From positions 9,965-73,964 of the forward strand of contig CALOCV010000048.1 of assembly GCA_942491955.1 (NCBI GenBank): a DNA stretch of 64,000 nucleotides, read 5' to 3'. The notes beneath the pieces were generated by a model. The model searched no databases, was not told where the DNA came from, and saw only the letters and a program-made list of their open reading frames with translations. This document shows, one piece after another, positions 63,832-64,000 of this stretch (the stretch's first letter is position 1; each line of letters opens with the position of its first letter). The translations under genes were made by a program, and so were the position numbers. Source of the DNA: CALOCV01 sp942491955. GTDB lineage: Bacteria > Chlamydiota > Chlamydiia > Chlamydiales > CALOCV01.

Positions 63832-64000
63832 CTAAAAATCGATTTGGTACAAACTCCCCTGATCATCCTGCATTAATAGGTAATTTTGTGCAACTTGAAT
63901 GACACGACGGCCCTCTAAATAGCTTCCCAATGTAATGAATTTTCCGTCAATAATAGGTGTTAGGGAAGCGCCTCTAACTTGGAGTTTTCCGCCAATTTCG
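63832..64000 (-). CDS. sctD: Type III secretion inner-ring protein SctD (CdsD), C-terminal end only
   Basis: The last 55 codons, EIGGKLQVRGASLTPIIDGK, then FITLGSYLEGRRVIQVAQNY and the end QDDQGSLYQIDF. The strand-rich pattern fits the C-terminal periplasmic domain of the CdsD/YscD inner-membrane ring. The assignment relies on position directly upstream of sctE (CT664-CT665 order). The rest is outside the window. The gap 63640-63831 shows no gene. Confidence 0.7.
   Translation of the reverse strand, partial: EIGGKLQVRGASLTPIIDGKFITLGSYLEGRRVIQVAQNYLLMQDDQGSLYQIDF

Overview
The window comes from a member of the phylum Chlamydiota, most likely an environmental (amoeba- or protist-associated) lineage of the order Parachlamydiales. 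The evidence is gene content and gene order. There is a chlamydial type III secretion block (sctD-E-F-G-I-N-O-P, the Cds genes) and an Hc1-type histone H1-like protein beside rlmD. Three other gene orders are shared with Chlamydia: kdsB-pyrG-ruvX, pnp-rpsO-tadA, and the run rpmE-prfA-prmC-ffh-rpsP-trmD-rplS-rnhB-gmk-(CT031-like)-metG. A photolyase, several insertion or palindromic repeat families and lineage-specific effector-like genes set it apart from the reduced genomes of animal pathogens.

Layout. 1-5 kb: 5' end of an RNase E/G gene, a palindromic repeat, a photolyase, an alcohol dehydrogenase coupled to an ankyrin-SET protein, and tRNA-Ala and tRNA-Ile. 4.6-8 kb: a TPR protein-TolQ/ExbB-TolR/ExbD-TonB/TolA-like envelope operon on the minus strand. 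8-12.3 kb: hctA, rlmD, tgt, yajC, pcm. 12.3-20.5 kb: an accessory region with an IS5-type element and an internally deleted derivative, a GxxExxY remnant, an unknown 539-residue protein, a secreted zeta-toxin-like kinase, membrane proteins and repeats. 20.5-25.3 kb: rlmH, a YyaL-type protein and a large TPR protein. 25.3-28.2 kb: repeats around a gene with a probable eukaryote-like Dbl-homology (RhoGEF) domain. 28.2-33 kb: adk, dps, a DUF1761 protein, a PhnP-like hydrolase, hflX, radC. 33-37 kb: pnp, rpsO, tadA and small conserved genes. 37-49 kb: the translation and secretion operons, interrupted by two Inc-like membrane protein genes. 49-50.2 kb: a nested composite of repeats. 50.2-58.9 kb: ftsK, tRNA-His, a large duplicated-domain protein, ruvX, pyrG, kdsB and a metallo-beta-lactamase-fold protein. 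58.9-64 kb: the type III secretion block, running off the right edge.

Two features cut across the window. First, about a dozen otherwise well conserved genes are broken by one-base indels, nearly all in homopolymer runs. They include metG, hctA, sctF, hflX, rlmH, the alcohol dehydrogenase, the transposase and the RhoGEF-like gene. Because some of these should be essential, residual sequencing error is the likeliest general cause, and the affected genes are annotated at full length. Second, at least five families of short palindromic repeats sit between genes. In several places they supply or touch the stop codon of the upstream gene.

The most interesting candidates are the Dbl-homology-like protein at 25.8-27.9 kb, the signal-peptide-bearing zeta-like kinase at 15.4-16.4 kb, the ankyrin-SET protein at 2.1-2.9 kb, and a tRNA-guanine transglycosylase that has lost all of its usual zinc ligands.
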